Part shown: in pieces, positions 8,467-17,956 of the stretch
Layout: each line of letters begins with the position of its first letter
Numbering within the stretch: the stretch's first letter is position 1
NCBI GenBank assembly: GCA_020633125.1
Contig: JACKEH010000046.1
Coordinates: 1-36,114, forward strand
From: Sandaracinus sp.
GTDB taxonomy: Bacteria; Myxococcota_A; Polyangia; Polyangiales; Houyiibacteriaceae
Length of the DNA stretch: 36,114 nucleotides
Reading direction: 5' to 3'
Made by a program: the position numbers and the translations under genes
Notes under the pieces: model-generated
The model's database searches: none
What the model saw: the letters and a program-made list of their open reading frames with translations, nothing else
Told to the model about the DNA's origin: nothing

Positions 8467-9075
8467 CGGCCTGCATTCCCATCCGAAGGGGATTCGCGCC
8501 AGGGCATTCCCGGGCAGACGTGCTCATTCGGGGTTCAGTCGTCGGCGAACGTCGAGGTTGAGCACGTTTCGTACAGTGCTCACGCCAGAGGCATGGACGG
8601 GGAGTAAGCCTGAGGCCTCGTCGACCGAGGTTCACCAAGAACGAAGAACGGGTGGCGCTCCGAATCGAGACCACGACGTTTCTCGACCGGAGCGTCGCTC
8701 CCGTCGGTCCACTTGGCCGGTCGCGAGGGCCTCGGACGACCTGGTCGGGACTCGACCAGAGGAGACCTTCTGCGCGCACTGCGACTGGAAAGTTCGCATT
8801 GTCCCTCAACCTGGACGTGAACCGTCCATTGCCTGTCACAGGACCGTGGAACAACGTGGCTCACGACCCGACATGACAGCGGTGACCGGCGCGAGATTCG
8901 CGCTGCGAATACGCAATTGAAGTCGAGGTCGTCCTCGCGAACATCGACGAAGACTAGACCCGAAACGCTCCCGTTCCACCGTCGATTCCCAGACGTTGAT
9001 TTCCCGGCCTCTCCTGTTCCCGAGAGTCGCCGAACGGGCGCTCTTGCGCCCCGGGTTCCCCATCCGAGACTCGCC
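8467..9075. other. Long gene-free region between LAS lipoprotein and Rhs gene
   Basis: About 610 bp lie between divergent genes. Frames here lack recognisable proteins and the codon bias of neighbours. A frame open from 8917 into the Rhs gene has no signal peptide before residue 54 and is treated as noncoding. Small inverted repeats are visible, such as GAGCAC...GTGCTC near 8560 and GGTCG...CGACC near 8743. The promoters for both genes should lie here; no defined box was found. Confidence 0.5.
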
Positions 9076-12000
9076 ATGCAAGCACACTCTCGCACTTCCC
9101 CTACGCGCTCCTTGCTCGCGTACCTCTTCCTCGGCGCCTGCGCGTTCGGCGGCGACCCCGAGGTCGCGTCCACCGAGCACGCGCTGACCGGTGAAATCGC
9201 TCCAACCGACTCCGTGGGCTCGTTGCCTGGCGGTCTCTCGGTCGACTTCGACGGACAGGCCAACTACTCGATTCCGATCGAGGTGCCGCCTGCCCGTGCC
9301 GGACACGTGCCGAGCCTCGGGTTCTCGTACTCGAGCTCGGACGCGGTCGGCGCGCTCGGTCGGGGCTGGTCGCTCTCCGGGTTCTCGGCGATCACGCGAT
9401 GCGCACAGAGCATCGCGATCGACGGCGCCTATCGGGCCGTCGCCTACGACGAGGAGGACGCGTTCTGCCTCGACGGCGCGCGACTCGTGGAGGTCGGCCG
9501 GGTGGGAAGCGCCCGTGAGTTTCGAACCGAACGAGAGTCGTTCGCGCGCATCTTCGCGTACTCGGAGTCGGGCGTGTCCGGCCCGAGCTCGTGGGAAGTG
9601 CGCCGCCCCGACGGAACCGTGGCGCTCTACGGCAAGGGTGGCGCGAAGAGCCGCACCCGCATCTCCACCGAGGCTCGCTACGCCTCGTGGCTCGTGGGTC
9701 TGATCCGAGACGCCTTCGGAAACCTCATCGAGTTCGAATACCAGGCGAACTATCCGACGGACCCCTCGCTCGAACCGACCGTGACGGGGGCCCGAGGACT
9801 CCTCCCGGACGTCTCGATCGAGCGCGTTCGCTACGGCTCGCACGAGAGCGGCTTCGAGTCGACCGCCGAGGTGAGTTTCGAGTACGAGGAGCGTCCCGAC
9901 ATTCGGTCGGGTCACACGGCCGGGTTGACGTGGAACCAGACACGCCGCCTCGCGCGCGTACACACCCACGTCGGTTCGAAGACGTTCCGTACCTACCACC
10001 TCGACTACGAGACGACGGGCGCGACCGGCGCCTCTCGTTTGGTGTCGATTCAGGACTGTGTCGAGGCGCCGCGAGGCCCGGCCGCGACGGAGATCCGCGA
10101 CGGAAAGGTCTGCCGCCCCGCGACGACGTTCGAGTGGGAAGTCGGAGACCTCGACGCGGAGAACGAGGTCATCACCCGGTATTGGGAGTTCGAGACCCTG
10201 ATGAACACCGGCGTCGATACGCGCTGGGCCCAGAACAATCCGGTCTTCACGCTCGACTTCGACGGCGACGGCAGAGACGACATCGGATACGTCACGAACA
10301 GCAGCCTCTGGATTCACCTGTCGTCGCGCGACTTCGAGAAGGTGCTCATCCACGAGAACGCGGGTGACCCGTCGGAGCCGGGCGGAGATCTCGTCGCAGA
10401 GGGGCGTCAGTTCGATGTCTTCGACTACAACAATGACGGAAGAGACGATCTAGGGTTCTTCGACAATCGCTCGTTCGAGAGCACCGACGGTCCCGGCGCC
10501 TACGTCGACTACGTCGTTGCCGTATCCAACGGCACCGCCATCTCGATCGTTCCAACGCAGACATCGGTGCTCTTCGCCCGGCTGCAGCCCGATTTCTCGC
10601 GGATGCATCCGGTGTTCGTCGGCCATCTCGATGGCAATTCGACGTTCATGTCGGACATCAACGAAATAACACCGTCGATGAACAACTCGTTCTGGCGCGT
10701 GTCCGACTTCACGGGGGATGGTCGTCCAGACATTCTCTCCTGCGAGGTTCAGGCGCGCCGATCCGAGACCATCAACACTACGACCGTGTGCCCCGATTTT
10801 CGCGAACATTTTCATTGGGCCCCCGGTGCTGGAGGAGCGGGTACTCCCGGTCACTGTCGCGGAGAGTTTACTCTTCGAACGCTGAATGATGAAGATGGCG
10901 AAGAAGACCGACATCTCAACGTCGGCGCCGTGTGTCGAAACGCGCATCATCCCATGCTTGGGGTGGTCGTGAGTGACTTCACGGGTGATGGAGTGCCGGA
11001 TCTTCTGTACATGGATGCTCTGTCGGAACCGAGCTATGCGCTAGACGCCCTGGTCCCGGTTCCGTTCGAAGAGTACGATCCGGACGTGGGAGATTGGGTG
11101 CACACCGGTGCGCCTCCGACCTGGAAAATCCTCACCTTCGACGCGCGGTACGGCGATATCGAAGGGAAGGTCATCGATACCCAGATCAACGCCCGCTACC
11201 ACGTCGCACCACAGGCCGTGGACCTCAATGGAGACGGTGTCTCGGACATCGTCACGCAAGAAGACGACGCGCGCGTTGGTGACCCGACAGACGGTGGATA
11301 CGACACGCTCGCGACCTACTGGGACGGCCGTTGGGCGCGCATGGTGCGCCACGGTTGGGTTTCGACTGGCACGGGTTTCGCTCACATGGCGCCGGACGAG
11401 TTGATCCCTCGCGCGTCCGTGGTCAGTGAGCTGGTCTCGAACATTCAGTTCATGGAGCGCGACTGCAGGCCTGGGCTTCTTGGAGAGGGATGCCCGCACG
11501 GAGCCAAGCGCTATCACTGGTACCACCAAGCCGACACGTGCTCGGATTTCGATCTCGACGGCCGAAGCGACTGTCTCGGTGGTGGCGTTTCGATGGAGCG
11601 TGCCCTCGAGCCCGAGCAGGAGGACGGTTGGACTTGGTGGTCTGCCGAAGAGGGCGGATACGAGATCGAGACGTATTGGTGGCGTCCGCAGCCTGAGAAT
11701 GGGTTGTCGTTCAATCGGATCGACGACTTCTGGGAGGCGAGGACGCTTCGGATTCGCTCGGCCTACAGCGAGATCCAACGGAGCCCAATCATTCGCGTGA
11801 TGGACGCGAACGGCGACGGTGTACCGGACGTTCTCTCCGCAGACACGATCAATCGAAATCCGCTCATCCCGCGGGAAGTGGAGCACCCTCGTCGATTCAA
11901 AGTCGTCCTCAACAACAAGGGCGAGCGAGAGCGGATTACGACGTTCCGCAATGGGCTCGGGCTGCGCTCGGTGGTCGACTACTCGCCGATCTCCGATCCG

Positions 12001-15000
12001 AACGTGTACACGCCCGATCCGACGTGTGATCGCTCCGACCCGACGCGCATCCGCTGTGACGTCGACGCGCGGCAAGTGGTGTCGAGCGTCGTCACCCATG
12101 GCGGCGCGCTCCCGGCCGAGACCCGCTACCGCTATTGGGACAGCCGGACCTCGCTCGAGGGACGCGGTTGGCTCGGTTTCCGGAAGGTCGCGATCGTCGA
12201 CGTGCCGACCGGTGCCGTTTCGACGTATCGCTTCGACCGTCGTTTCGATGAAGCGACGAATGCCTACTTCACGTCGCGCCGACCGGTGCACGTCACGCAT
12301 CTCGTGCAGGGTCGAAACGCCAAACATCCCGGCGATTCGTCACGCACGATCGGCTCGGAGCTCTTCTTCGACTACGAGATTCACCACCACGACCAGAGGT
12401 GGTCGACCGTGCTCGCGCAGAGCTATGCACGGAGCTACGAGGATGTCCGCTACCTGGGCCTCGATCCCATGGCGGACCAGCCCTTCGAAGGGCTGACCCC
12501 CGTCCACACGGCAACGACGGCGTTCGTCTTTCCGGACGGTGTTCCTTGGTGGCAGCGTGACTTGCCCCATCGTGTGTCGACCGCCGTCGACCTCGATCGC
12601 AGCGACGTCCGCGAGTACGCGGAACGGACGTACGAGCCGGTCGCGCACATCGAACCAGGCGACTTCCGCACGCCGTGGGTCGTCGGCCAAGTGGCGACCG
12701 AGCGTTCGTGGGCAGAGAAGGACGATTGTGAGTCCGACGTCTCGGTCCGTTTCAAATACGACCCGCAGAACGGCCAGATGGTCGCGACGATCCGTCAGCC
12801 GGACGAGCTCGCGCCGCCGCGCTCGGACGCCGACCGCCGTGCGGAGGTGCTCGAGAGCGAAGTGAAGTTCGACGAGTACGGCAACGTTCAGTCCACCGTC
12901 GAACGCGACCTCGATGGCCGCGAGCGGCACACGGTCTTCTACTACGACTTCCCTGGCGCGACGTTCCCGACCGCGGTGGAGAACGCGCTCGGACACACCG
13001 TGAAGGCGTACGTCCACCCGCAGCTCGGGACACCGTTTGCGGTCGTCGATCCGAACGGCCTGATCGACCGAACGTCGGTCGACGGGTTCGGGCGAGTCGT
13101 CGGTGGCACGAGCGCAACGGGGGATTCGTTCACGACGCGATTCCTTCAAGACGACCGCGACCCCGTACCGCTTCGGGTGCTCACGAGCACGGCGAGTGGA
13201 TCGCTGACCGCACAGGGCATGAACGCCGCCGGCCAGGTGGTCTGGTCCGAGTGGCGAGAGCTTCGCAACGGAACGCCTGCCACGGTTCGTGCACTACGCC
13301 ACTACGACGCTGCTGGGCGGGTGACCGAAGAGTCGGAGCCCTTCTTCGAAGGTGAATCGGCCACGCACTGGACGATGCACGAGTACGACGACGTCGGCAC
13401 GCTTCGCATCGCCGAGGGGCCCGCAGGCCGATTCACCTACCGCCGCACCCCCGACCATCGCTTCGCCACCGACGCGCTCGGCTTCGAGACGACCCTCGTT
13501 CTCGACGGACGCGGACGTGTGGTCGAGGGCATCGAGCCTGCACCGGGCGGGCGCATTCGCCACGCGTACTGCGCGGACGGCCGGCTTCGCCAGACCGTCG
13601 ACCCGATGGGGAACACGACCATCCTCGAGTACGACACGCTCGGACGGCAGCGATACCTTCGCGACCCCGATCGTGGGGAGGAGTGGCAGGACTTCGATGC
13701 CTTCGACCAGGTGGTTCACACGCGCGACGCGGGTGACCGCGACGTCTGGCTCACGCACGACGCGCTCGGACGCCTGATCGGGCGTACCGACATCTCGGGC
13801 GAAACGACCTGGAAGTTCGATGGCGCCAGATACGGCATCGGAGCGCTTGCCAGCACCACGAGCCCCGACGGCGTGGCGACCGAGTACTCCTACCACCCCA
13901 ACGGCCTGCTGGAGTCAGAGAAGCTCTACGCAGACTCGACCACGCTCAAGCTCACGTACCTCTACGACGCCTACGGTCGGATGGAGCAGATGGAGAGCGA
14001 TGTCCTGCGAACGCGTGCCGAGTACGCGGCGGGCATGCTCCTCCGGGTTCGAAACGCGGCGACCGGCGCTTCGCTCTGGGAAGGACGGACGTACAACGCC
14101 CGGGGTGACCTTCGAGAAGAGCGATTCGGCAACGGTCTCGTGGGCGCCCGCGAGTACGCGCCAGGCACCAGCCGCCTCACGCGGCAGACGGTGCGCCGCG
14201 GAACGAATCGCTTGCAGGACTGGGAGTACGGATACGACGCCAACGGCCGGGTGAACCGTCGCGAAGAACGCGCGCTCCGATTCGTGGAGGAGTACACCCA
14301 TGATTCCCTCGGCCGCCTGCGTCGCGTGGACTCGTCCGCCGATCCGACACTGACCTTCGACTACGACGTTCTCGGAAACCTGACTCGGGCGACCGATGTC
14401 GGTGAGCTCTCGTACGACGAGACCTCCAGACCTCACGCGGTTCGGAAGTTCCTCGGCTACGAGCAGTATTACGACAAGGTAGGCAACCACCTCGGAGACG
14501 ACGCCCGCCGTCGCGTCGAGTACAACGCCCTCGATCTGCCGAACAACATCTACCGTCGATCCGACGGGAAGTCGCTGCAGATTCGCTACGACGCGTTCGG
14601 CAATCGCGCTGCGACGCACGGACCCGACGGGGACCGCTACTACCTCGGGCCGCTCGAGCGTCGCGGCGACGTCTTCGTCCACAGCATTCAGGTTGGCGGT
14701 CGCACGATCGCTCAAGCGATGCGGAAGGCGGGCTCGACGAAGCTCGAAATCGCCTACGTCCACGACGACCGCCTCGGCTCCACCGACCTGGTCACGGACG
14801 CCTCCGGAAACGTTCAGGCTCGCTACAGCTACGACGCGTGGGGTGCCCGCCGCGATCGGCCTTGGACGCGCTCGGTCACGGGTCTGGACGGGACGCCCGC
14901 CTTCGACCACGGCTTCACGGGTCACGAGCACGACGACGAGTGGGGCGTCATCCACATGCGCGGCCGCGCGTACGACCCCGCAATGCGGCGGATGACGAGC

Positions 15001-16026
15001 GTCGACCCGTTCGTGTCGAACCTCTTCCGTCTTCAGACCTTCAATCGCTACAGCTACGTCCTGAACGATCCGATCAATATGACGGATCCATCTGGATACG
15101 ATCCTGTCCCAGAGAGCGGCACGCTACTTTCTCCGCCGCATTCGCCGCCTAGCTCGTGTTCTGAAGGCGCCTCCTGCCTTTCATCGCCATATCCGAACGA
15201 GTCCACGACAACCTCGGAGCCATCAACCGTTACATCGGTTACATCAAGCCTTCCACGGTATCCTACGATAAGTCAGGAATCGGCGAACACACAAACGCGA
15301 TACGCGCAGACAGGCGCCATCCAAATTGAAAGCGGCTTCGATTGGCAGCGCTTGGTCTCCGTTGTCAGCAAGTTCGTGGCAGCAGCAGGTTCACAGGTTC
15401 CGGCGATTCGCGCAGCGATCGCCTCCGGTGGATGGGGCGCACTCATAGCGCTTGGCGCCTACGGTGAGTATGAAAGGCTTGAGAACTCGCTTCCATCTTG
15501 GTTGTCGCCCTTCGAGGCGATCATGCTATCGCAGATTCTCACCATTCCGGGGGCGCTGGCATACTCGCGTGGTACGATTGAATGGTTAAAAAGACGATTT
15601 AAGGGAGGCAGCGCGAGGTACGTGTTTGCGACATACAAGCTCACGCTTCTCAACGGCGACCGGTACTCGGGTCGAGTATTCGGGTTCATTCAGGCAGGAC
15701 AAACGCCGCAGCAAGCCGCGGATCTCGCCGTGCAGAGGCGGTTCTCAAAACACTATCCTCATATCAGAAGTAATCTCGCGCCGGGCGTTCGATTGGTGGC
15801 CGAGGCGTTGGTGCACGGACACATTTCAGCGAACCCTACGGTGCAGGAGACCACCGACCTCTTCCTTAACTATCTCACGATGAGAGGTCGCGAAGACCAG
15901 TTGATTACCTTTCACGGCCAGGCCAATCGGCGGCACGAAATTAGTGAGCGAAGTCCATTGCTTTGGATTGCCCACATGCTGGCGTGGAACGAGTTTATGA
16001 TCAAGACCTACAATCCACCGTGGTAG
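9076..16026 (+). CDS. Giant SpvB/FG-GAP/Rhs-repeat lipoprotein, polymorphic toxin
   Basis: A 2316-residue protein. The ATG at 9076 is chosen because it begins a lipoprotein signal with lipobox LGAC (LAYLFLGACAFGG); upstream in-frame codons to 8917 do not look like protein. After the signal comes an SpvB-like region (SVDFDGQANYSIPIEVPPAR, LGRGWSLSGFSAITRC). Then come seven FG-GAP/VCBS-like loops between about residues 394 and 908 (DFDGDGRDD, DYNNDGRDD, DFTGDGRPD, DFTGDGVPD, DLNGDGVSD, DLDGRSD, DANGDGVPD). A long run of YD/Rhs repeats ends in the Rhs-associated core (GHEHDDEWGVIHMRGRAYDP, then PINMTDPSGY near residue 2003). By analogy with TcB/TcC and Rhs proteins, the repeats build a hollow shell that holds the C-terminal toxin. 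The last 310 or so residues are the variable tip, at lower GC. A probable immunity gene follows after 18 bp. Confidence 0.93.
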   Translation: MQAHSRTSPTRSLLAYLFLGACAFGGDPEVASTEHALTGEIAPTDSVGSLPGGLSVDFDGQANYSIPIEVPPARAGHVPSLGFSYSSSDAVGALGRGWSLSGFSAITRCAQSIAIDGAYRAVAYDEEDAFCLDGARLVEVGRVGSAREFRTERESFARIFAYSESGVSGPSSWEVRRPDGTVALYGKGGAKSRTRISTEARYASWLVGLIRDAFGNLIEFEYQANYPTDPSLEPTVTGARGLLPDVSIERVRYGSHESGFESTAEVSFEYEERPDIRSGHTAGLTWNQTRRLARVHTHVGSKTFRTYHLDYETTGATGASRLVSIQDCVEAPRGPAATEIRDGKVCRPATTFEWEVGDLDAENEVITRYWEFETLMNTGVDTRWAQNNPVFTLDFDGDGRDDIGYVTNSSLWIHLSSRDFEKVLIHENAGDPSEPGGDLVAEGRQFDVFDYNNDGRDDLGFFDNRSFESTDGPGAYVDYVVAVSNGTAISIVPTQTSVLFARLQPDFSRMHPVFVGHLDGNSTFMSDINEITPSMNNSFWRVSDFTGDGRPDILSCEVQARRSETINTTTVCPDFREHFHWAPGAGGAGTPGHCRGEFTLRTLNDEDGEEDRHLNVGAVCRNAHHPMLGVVVSDFTGDGVPDLLYMDALSEPSYALDALVPVPFEEYDPDVGDWVHTGAPPTWKILTFDARYGDIEGKVIDTQINARYHVAPQAVDLNGDGVSDIVTQEDDARVGDPTDGGYDTLATYWDGRWARMVRHGWVSTGTGFAHMAPDELIPRASVVSELVSNIQFMERDCRPGLLGEGCPHGAKRYHWYHQADTCSDFDLDGRSDCLGGGVSMERALEPEQEDGWTWWSAEEGGYEIETYWWRPQPENGLSFNRIDDFWEARTLRIRSAYSEIQRSPIIRVMDANGDGVPDVLSADTINRNPLIPREVEHPRRFKVVLNNKGERERITTFRNGLGLRSVVDYSPISDPNVYTPDPTCDRSDPTRIRCDVDARQVVSSVVTHGGALPAETRYRYWDSRTSLEGRGWLGFRKVAIVDVPTGAVSTYRFDRRFDEATNAYFTSRRPVHVTHLVQGRNAKHPGDSSRTIGSELFFDYEIHHHDQRWSTVLAQSYARSYEDVRYLGLDPMADQPFEGLTPVHTATTAFVFPDGVPWWQRDLPHRVSTAVDLDRSDVREYAERTYEPVAHIEPGDFRTPWVVGQVATERSWAEKDDCESDVSVRFKYDPQNGQMVATIRQPDELAPPRSDADRRAEVLESEVKFDEYGNVQSTVERDLDGRERHTVFYYDFPGATFPTAVENALGHTVKAYVHPQLGTPFAVVDPNGLIDRTSVDGFGRVVGGTSATGDSFTTRFLQDDRDPVPLRVLTSTASGSLTAQGMNAAGQVVWSEWRELRNGTPATVRALRHYDAAGRVTEESEPFFEGESATHWTMHEYDDVGTLRIAEGPAGRFTYRRTPDHRFATDALGFETTLVLDGRGRVVEGIEPAPGGRIRHAYCADGRLRQTVDPMGNTTILEYDTLGRQRYLRDPDRGEEWQDFDAFDQVVHTRDAGDRDVWLTHDALGRLIGRTDISGETTWKFDGARYGIGALASTTSPDGVATEYSYHPNGLLESEKLYADSTTLKLTYLYDAYGRMEQMESDVLRTRAEYAAGMLLRVRNAATGASLWEGRTYNARGDLREERFGNGLVGAREYAPGTSRLTRQTVRRGTNRLQDWEYGYDANGRVNRREERALRFVEEYTHDSLGRLRRVDSSADPTLTFDYDVLGNLTRATDVGELSYDETSRPHAVRKFLGYEQYYDKVGNHLGDDARRRVEYNALDLPNNIYRRSDGKSLQIRYDAFGNRAATHGPDGDRYYLGPLERRGDVFVHSIQVGGRTIAQAMRKAGSTKLEIAYVHDDRLGSTDLVTDASGNVQARYSYDAWGARRDRPWTRSVTGLDGTPAFDHGFTGHEHDDEWGVIHMRGRAYDPAMRRMTSVDPFVSNLFRLQTFNRYSYVLNDPINMTDPSGYDPVPESGTLLSPPHSPPSSCSEGASCLSSPYPNESTTTSEPSTVTSVTSSLPRYPTISQESANTQTRYAQTGAIQIESGFDWQRLVSVVSKFVAAAGSQVPAIRAAIASGGWGALIALGAYGEYERLENSLPSWLSPFEAIMLSQILTIPGALAYSRGTIEWLKRRFKGGSARYVFATYKLTLLNGDRYSGRVFGFIQAGQTPQQAADLAVQRRFSKHYPHIRSNLAPGVRLVAEALVHGHISANPTVQETTDLFLNYLTMRGREDQLITFHGQANRRHEISERSPLLWIAHMLAWNEFMIKTYNPPW
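15090..16026 (+). other. Variable C-terminal toxin tip of the Rhs protein; GIY-YIG-like nuclease suspected
   Basis: Downstream of the core-ending motif PINMTDPSGY the protein changes character. First comes a Ser/Pro/Thr-rich linker. A hydrophobic stretch follows (AAIASGGWGALIALGAYG and a second near MLSQILTIPGALAYS), then a basic domain. That domain has YKLTLLNGDRYSGRVFG, then RRFSKHYP, then MRGREDQLITFHGQ. I recall Rhs tips with a Y-x-G-R strand, a downstream R/H pair and an 'RGREQQLI' helix ending in N/S-rich segments, resembling the GIY-YIG nuclease core; the assignment is from memory and by eye. The base composition is visibly lower in GC than the rest of the gene, which suggests separate acquisition of the tip. 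Confidence 0.5.
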
Positions 16027-16044
16027 CATCGAGATGGAGGTTTC

Positions 16045-16920
16045 ATGCGTCGCTTTGGTGAGACAGGGTCGTTGTTCGCGATACCGCTTGATAGTGCCAG
16101 ATATGTAGTGTCTCAGGTGGTGCAGGGATTCGGTGACGGCGGAACTTTTGGGGTCATAGATGCACTGTTCTCTATAAGAGAACTCGGTAGTTTGGACCTG
16201 GATAACCTCCGGCCGAAGCGAAGGTATCGTCACGTATACTCGGGATGCGGACGGCGTTGGCGTGACCTCGGGAAGTGCGCTCCGCTGCTGCCGGCGATTG
16301 CAGAGCCGTACTTGTGCTGGGCGGAAGTTGCGGAAGAACGCCGCGGGCGCGATCCGGGAGTCTATCTCGTCGAAATAGACCCACTGAGGCCTGAAAATGA
16401 GAAATGGACGCGTGTGGAGCGGATTCCGTCAGAGTTGACCGCGTACGACCGGTATGGTGGTTGCGATATCGCTGAGATGGTCGAAGACGAACTTCGTGTG
16501 CGGTGGGGGGAGACAAACCCCAAAATGGTGGTTTCATACTCGGTAGTTGGAGAAGAGCGCCAAGCCATCCTCAACCACTCAGCCGTGGCGCAGATTTGTG
16601 ACCAAGCGGAGCACGAAGGGCCCCGTTCGACCCGACGAACGCTCGGCTTCGCGACGAGTCTGGCACTCGAGACGACCGACTACCTCGACGCGGAGATCGG
16701 CGGCCCCGCGCTCGCGGCCGCTTGCGCGACGCAGGACGCGCAGCTCGCGAAGGCGTTTCGGTCGACTTTGAAGACGATGCAGGCCGCCATCTCTCAGCCG
16801 AAGACCGTGGCTCGACGAGTGCTCGATCCGGAGACGAGCGAGCTCGCCGAGCTGCATCGGGACGCGGGCACCTTGAAGGCGCTCGAGGACTACGTGGAGT
16901 CGTTGGAGCTGGCAGACTGA
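16045..16920 (+). CDS. Probable immunity protein for the Rhs toxin: Imm26-like N-terminus, DUF4259-like C-terminus
   Basis: A 291-residue cytoplasmic protein with a clear ribosome binding site (GGAGG at 16036-16040), 18 bp after the Rhs stop, the normal position of an immunity gene. The N-terminus (GSLFAIPLDSARYVVSQVVQ) fits the Imm26 pattern, in which a G-x-x-FAIPL strand is followed by Y...QVV. The N-terminal 185 or so residues are encoded by lower-GC DNA like the toxin tip. From about 16610 the composition jumps to the host's. The C-terminal 90 residues (DYLDAEIGGPALAAA, ARRVLDPETSELAELHRD) resemble the end of DUF4259 proteins, another family common beside toxins, but the usual DUF4259 N-terminus is missing. 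The ORF is therefore either a natural two-domain immunity protein or a chimera left by cassette replacement. It converges on plsX with 7 bp between stops. Confidence 0.72.
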   Translation: MRRFGETGSLFAIPLDSARYVVSQVVQGFGDGGTFGVIDALFSIRELGSLDLDNLRPKRRYRHVYSGCGRRWRDLGKCAPLLPAIAEPYLCWAEVAEERRGRDPGVYLVEIDPLRPENEKWTRVERIPSELTAYDRYGGCDIAEMVEDELRVRWGETNPKMVVSYSVVGEERQAILNHSAVAQICDQAEHEGPRSTRRTLGFATSLALETTDYLDAEIGGPALAAACATQDAQLAKAFRSTLKTMQAAISQPKTVARRVLDPETSELAELHRDAGTLKALEDYVESLELAD

Positions 16921-16927
16921 TCGGCGC

Positions 16928-17956
16928 TCAGCCTGCGCTCAGCCCCTCTCGAATCGAACCCACCACGTCGCTCTGCGCGGTGATGGTCGCGACCTTGATC
17001 GCGTTCGTCACCGCGCGGGCGGTGCTGCGGCCATGGGCTTTGATGCAGAGGCGGTCGAAGCCGAGGATCGGGACGCCGCCGTATTGCTGCCAGTCGGTGA
17101 TCTCGCGGACGCGGTGGAGCGCGGGGCCCAGCAGGTAGAGGCCGGCGGCGTATCGAAGGCGCTTCTCTTTGGCGCTCTTGGCCAGGCGCATCGCGGTGTC
17201 GCTGACACCCTCGAGCATCTTGAGGACGATGTTGCCGACGAAGCCTCCCGTGACGACGACGTCCGCGGTACCGCGTGGGATGTCCATGCCTTCGACGTTG
17301 CCGAGGAAGTCGAGGCCGGTGTGTTTCGTGAGACGGGCGTGGGCTTCGACGATGGCTTTCGTGCCCTTCGTGGGCTCGCTTCCGATCGAGAGGAGCGCGA
17401 CCTTCGGGCGGGGGTTTCGGGAGATCACGCGTGAATACGCGCTGCCCATGACGGCGAAGGCGACGAGGTCGTCGGCGGTGGGCTCGAGGGTGAGACCGGC
17501 ATCGAGGATGAGACCGAAGGGGTCGTTCTTCTCGCCGCGGCGTCGTTCGGTCGGGAGCACCGCGCCGAGGGCGGCGCGGCCGACGCCGGGGAGTCGCTCG
17601 AAGCTCTGAGCGCACGCGAGCGTGACGCCGCCGGTGTTGCCCGCGGACACGAGGACGTCGGCGTGATCCTCCGCGACGAGCCGCGCGGCGACGAGAATCG
17701 AGGCGTCGGGATGGCGCTCGAGGGCGTCGCGGGGCGAGGCGTCCATCGCGCAGACCTGGCTGGCGTGCACGATTCGAATGCGATCCTTCGCGTGAGGGTG
17801 TCGCGAAAGCTCCGCGCGAAGGATGGCTTCGTCGCCGACGAGGAGGAGGTCGGGGGCACGGTCGTGAAGGCTCGCGGCGGCAGCGCCTGCGACCGTGGCG
17901 GGTGGACCGAGGTCGCTGCCCATGGCGTCGAGCGCGATGCGAGGACGGGACGTCAC
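16928..17956 (-). CDS. plsX: Phosphate acyltransferase PlsX
   Basis: A 342-residue enzyme of phospholipid synthesis. It converts acyl-ACP plus phosphate to acyl-phosphate, which PlsY uses to acylate glycerol-3-phosphate at the membrane. Family signatures are clear: RIALDAMGSDLGPPATVAGA at the start, VLVSAGNTGGVTLA, LLSIGSEPTKGTKAI, DVVVTGGFVGNIVLKMLEG, and near the end YGGVPILGFDRLCIKAHGRS. Length is as expected. Translation starts at a GTG (17956). The common rpmF-plsX-fabH arrangement is absent: plsX here stands alone, divergent from glycogen phosphorylase and tail-to-tail with the immunity gene. Confidence 0.95.
   Translation of the reverse strand: MTSRPRIALDAMGSDLGPPATVAGAAAASLHDRAPDLLLVGDEAILRAELSRHPHAKDRIRIVHASQVCAMDASPRDALERHPDASILVAARLVAEDHADVLVSAGNTGGVTLACAQSFERLPGVGRAALGAVLPTERRRGEKNDPFGLILDAGLTLEPTADDLVAFAVMGSAYSRVISRNPRPKVALLSIGSEPTKGTKAIVEAHARLTKHTGLDFLGNVEGMDIPRGTADVVVTGGFVGNIVLKMLEGVSDTAMRLAKSAKEKRLRYAAGLYLLGPALHRVREITDWQQYGGVPILGFDRLCIKAHGRSTARAVTNAIKVATITAQSDVVGSIREGLSAG

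Noticed and set aside
6364..8607. A 747-residue plus-strand frame opposite the two peptidase genes
   Set aside because: It is antisense to genes with intact catalytic motifs and has no recognisable domain.
8917..9075. Upstream start for the Rhs gene
   Set aside because: The first 53 residues are Ser/Arg/Pro-rich without pattern, and the lipoprotein signal starts at the ATG at 9076.
8580..9075. A degraded gene in the long spacer before the Rhs gene
   Set aside because: Frames on both strands were read; none shows a motif, a start with a ribosome binding site or neighbour-like codon bias.
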